NCBI GenBank assembly: GCA_902795275.1
Contig: CADBKQ010000007.1
Coordinates: 1 to 64,000, forward strand
Reading direction: 5' to 3'
DNA: 64,000 nucleotides
Source of the DNA: an uncultured Eubacteriales bacterium
GTDB taxonomy: Bacteria > Bacillota > Clostridia > Christensenellales > Aristaeellaceae
Position numbers and translations under genes: made by a program. The notes below the pieces were generated by a model that was given only the letters and a program-made list of their open reading frames with translations, ran no database searches and had not been told where the DNA came from. Positions 62,707 through 64,000 of the stretch are shown piece by piece (within the stretch, counting starts at the first letter, position 1; each line of letters begins with the position of its first letter).

Positions 62707-63939
62707 TCAACGGGCGATGCCGCTTTTGTTTTCCATGGACTTTAATACCGCTTTCCGTTCATACATCCGATGATCCGCCCGCTCAAACACACGGCGATAG
62801 CTGTTGTCCTGGCCGGGGCGGAATTCTGCCATGCCACTCGCTACAACAACCTTTCCTTTCCGGAGATTGTCTTCGGCCTTCGTTACAAAAGCGGCAAGCA
62901 GGCTCTCTCTGTTGTGATAGTCTTCCCTCTCCAGAAACGCCACAAACTCATCCCCGCCGACGCGGAATACAGGGCTGTGCTTATAATTCTCGCAGATCAT
63001 CCGGGAGGCTTCCTGAATGTAAAGGTCTCCCGCTTCATGCCCCTGGGTATCGTTTACTTTTTTCAGGCCGTTCAGGTCAAAAACGATGACGCCGAACTCC
63101 TGAATCTCTCCCTTGGCGATGCGCTCATCCACCTGCTTTACCACTTCGATGTAAGCATGGGTGCTCTTCACGCCCGTGAGAGAATCCGTGTAAGCCATCT
63201 GCCTTGCCGAACCAAGCTCCTGTGCCTGCTGCTTTTCCCTGCGAAGGGTTTCCTCCAATTCCAGCCGCTGGTCGTCCATCATCACAAAGATGATGAACGT
63301 ATGGAGCATGCAGCTTCCCAGCAGGCAGCCCGCCGTGTACAGCGGCAGCAGCGGGAAGAGAACCTGCAGCACCACCATGACGGACATGACGATCCCGAAC
63401 GCGCCGATTGCCGCGTAATGCAGCTTTGCTCTTGATTCCGCTCTCTTGTTGATCGTCTTGAGCACATAAACGGAAGTGGATAAAAACAGAATCACCTGAA
63501 TGCTCAGCGCCAGGTATCTCAGGTTTCCCGCCCGGTATGCGCCTTCCTCATCAAACCAGAACATCACGGGAACGAAAAGATTCAGGATCAGCACGGCAGC
63601 GAAGAAAAGCGTCAACACCCAGCCCATGGCGGAGATAAAGGATATAAAACGGTTTTTCTCATTCAGATAACGGATCACAAAACGGGTCCAAAAGAAAACG
63701 GTGGCGGCCATGGCGACAAAATAAAGGGTGGTGTCAAAGAACACCAAGGGCAGAATTTTGGCATCGTACAAAATGCCCCACAGGGCGTCAAACGTATAAA
63801 ATGCCATCATGCTCACGATCAGCTCGCGGTACGCTTTGGCTGCCGGTTGATCGTGCATGTAATGGGTGTTTGTGATCACACGATAGTTGATAATAATGTG
63901 AACCAGAAATGCCAGCAGCGCAGTTCCGGAATACGACAT
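62707..63939 (-). CDS. Membrane-bound diguanylate cyclase
   Basis: A 410-aa enzyme predicted to make cyclic di-GMP from two GTP. About six or seven N-terminal helices (1-220) form a membrane sensor region with no recognisable ligand motif. A short coiled coil (LEETLRREKQQAQEL) leads to the GGDEF domain: YTDSLTGVKSTHAY, VIVFDLNGLKKVNDTQGH, FRVGGDEFVAFL. The domain is closely similar to the intact GGDEF in the 33334-37614 protein. GTGGGAAG precedes the ATG; the promoter probably lies at or beyond the window edge. Confidence 0.92.
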   Translation of the reverse strand: MSYSGTALLAFLVHIIINYRVITNTHYMHDQPAAKAYRELIVSMMAFYTFDALWGILYDAKILPLVFFDTTLYFVAMAATVFFWTRFVIRYLNEKNRFISFISAMGWVLTLFFAAVLILNLFVPVMFWFDEEGAYRAGNLRYLALSIQVILFLSTSVYVLKTINKRAESRAKLHYAAIGAFGIVMSVMVVLQVLFPLLPLYTAGCLLGSCMLHTFIIFVMMDDQRLELEETLRREKQQAQELGSARQMAYTDSLTGVKSTHAYIEVVKQVDERIAKGEIQEFGVIVFDLNGLKKVNDTQGHEAGDLYIQEASRMICENYKHSPVFRVGGDEFVAFLEREDYHNRESLLAAFVTKAEDNLRKGKVVVASGMAEFRPGQDNSYRRVFERADHRMYERKAVLKSMENKSGIAR

Positions 63940-64000
63940 CTTCCCACATCCCCGTAAACAATTCTGTTGATGCTCATCCTGTCATGTTTTTGATCCCGGA

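Overview
The window looks like a chromosome segment from a GC-rich member of the Bacillota (class Clostridia), probably from a rumen or gut. The evidence is sigma-A promoters with 16-18 bp spacers, strong AGGAGG-type ribosome sites, a T-box leader, MsmX-dependent type sugar importers (LplB/YtcP-like permease pairs without an ATPase), YesM/YesN-like two-component genes and a glycan-degrading gene set. Species assignment is inference; no rRNA or tRNA gene was seen.

Layout. 1-7140: leftward promoter at the edge, recG, an addB-like gene without addA, two tandem MgtC/SapB genes. 7169-10327: a PL11 rhamnogalacturonan lyase and a broken diguanylate cyclase. 10488-16042: a leftward two-gene operon of an HD/RyR-like protein followed by a TIR-transmembrane-extracellular glycan-domain protein, the most unusual locus here, bordered by a palindrome and a serine-recombinase remnant. 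16666-19635: an EAL protein. 19793-23636: GH130 mannosylglucose phosphorylase, PHP protein, self-operated TetR gene and PfkB kinase. 23644-33184: a glycan locus (binding protein, two permeases, glycosidase) divergent from its likely two-component regulator and a GH43-like enzyme. 33334-37614: a giant PAS/GGDEF/EAL protein.

37853-43789: a T-box-controlled operon of a LeuA-like protein that has lost catalytic residues, a TIM-barrel/acyl-CoA synthetase fusion, a GNAT and ilvE; branched-chain amino or fatty acid metabolism is the best guess. 43886-48806: ECF sigma and membrane partner, a small basic protein, a secreted C39-like protein, yebC and a HAD phosphatase. 48876-53524: a second ATPase-less importer with an AraC regulator. 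54074-63939: a GH13 branching enzyme, a TIGR00300-type ornithine cyclodeaminase-like protein, a shikimate-kinase-like protein, a lone 5'-nucleotidase C-domain protein, a MoxR/DUF58/lipoprotein operon, a Cys-rich protein and a membrane GGDEF enzyme.

Across the window four intergenic hairpins have arms built of heptanucleotide repeats, a 19-bp perfect palindrome occurs twice, and a 36-bp inverted repeat occurs once. Cyclic-di-GMP genes are numerous (two EAL-bearing proteins, one membrane GGDEF, one GGDEF pseudogene). Functional links between loci are inferences from gene order.
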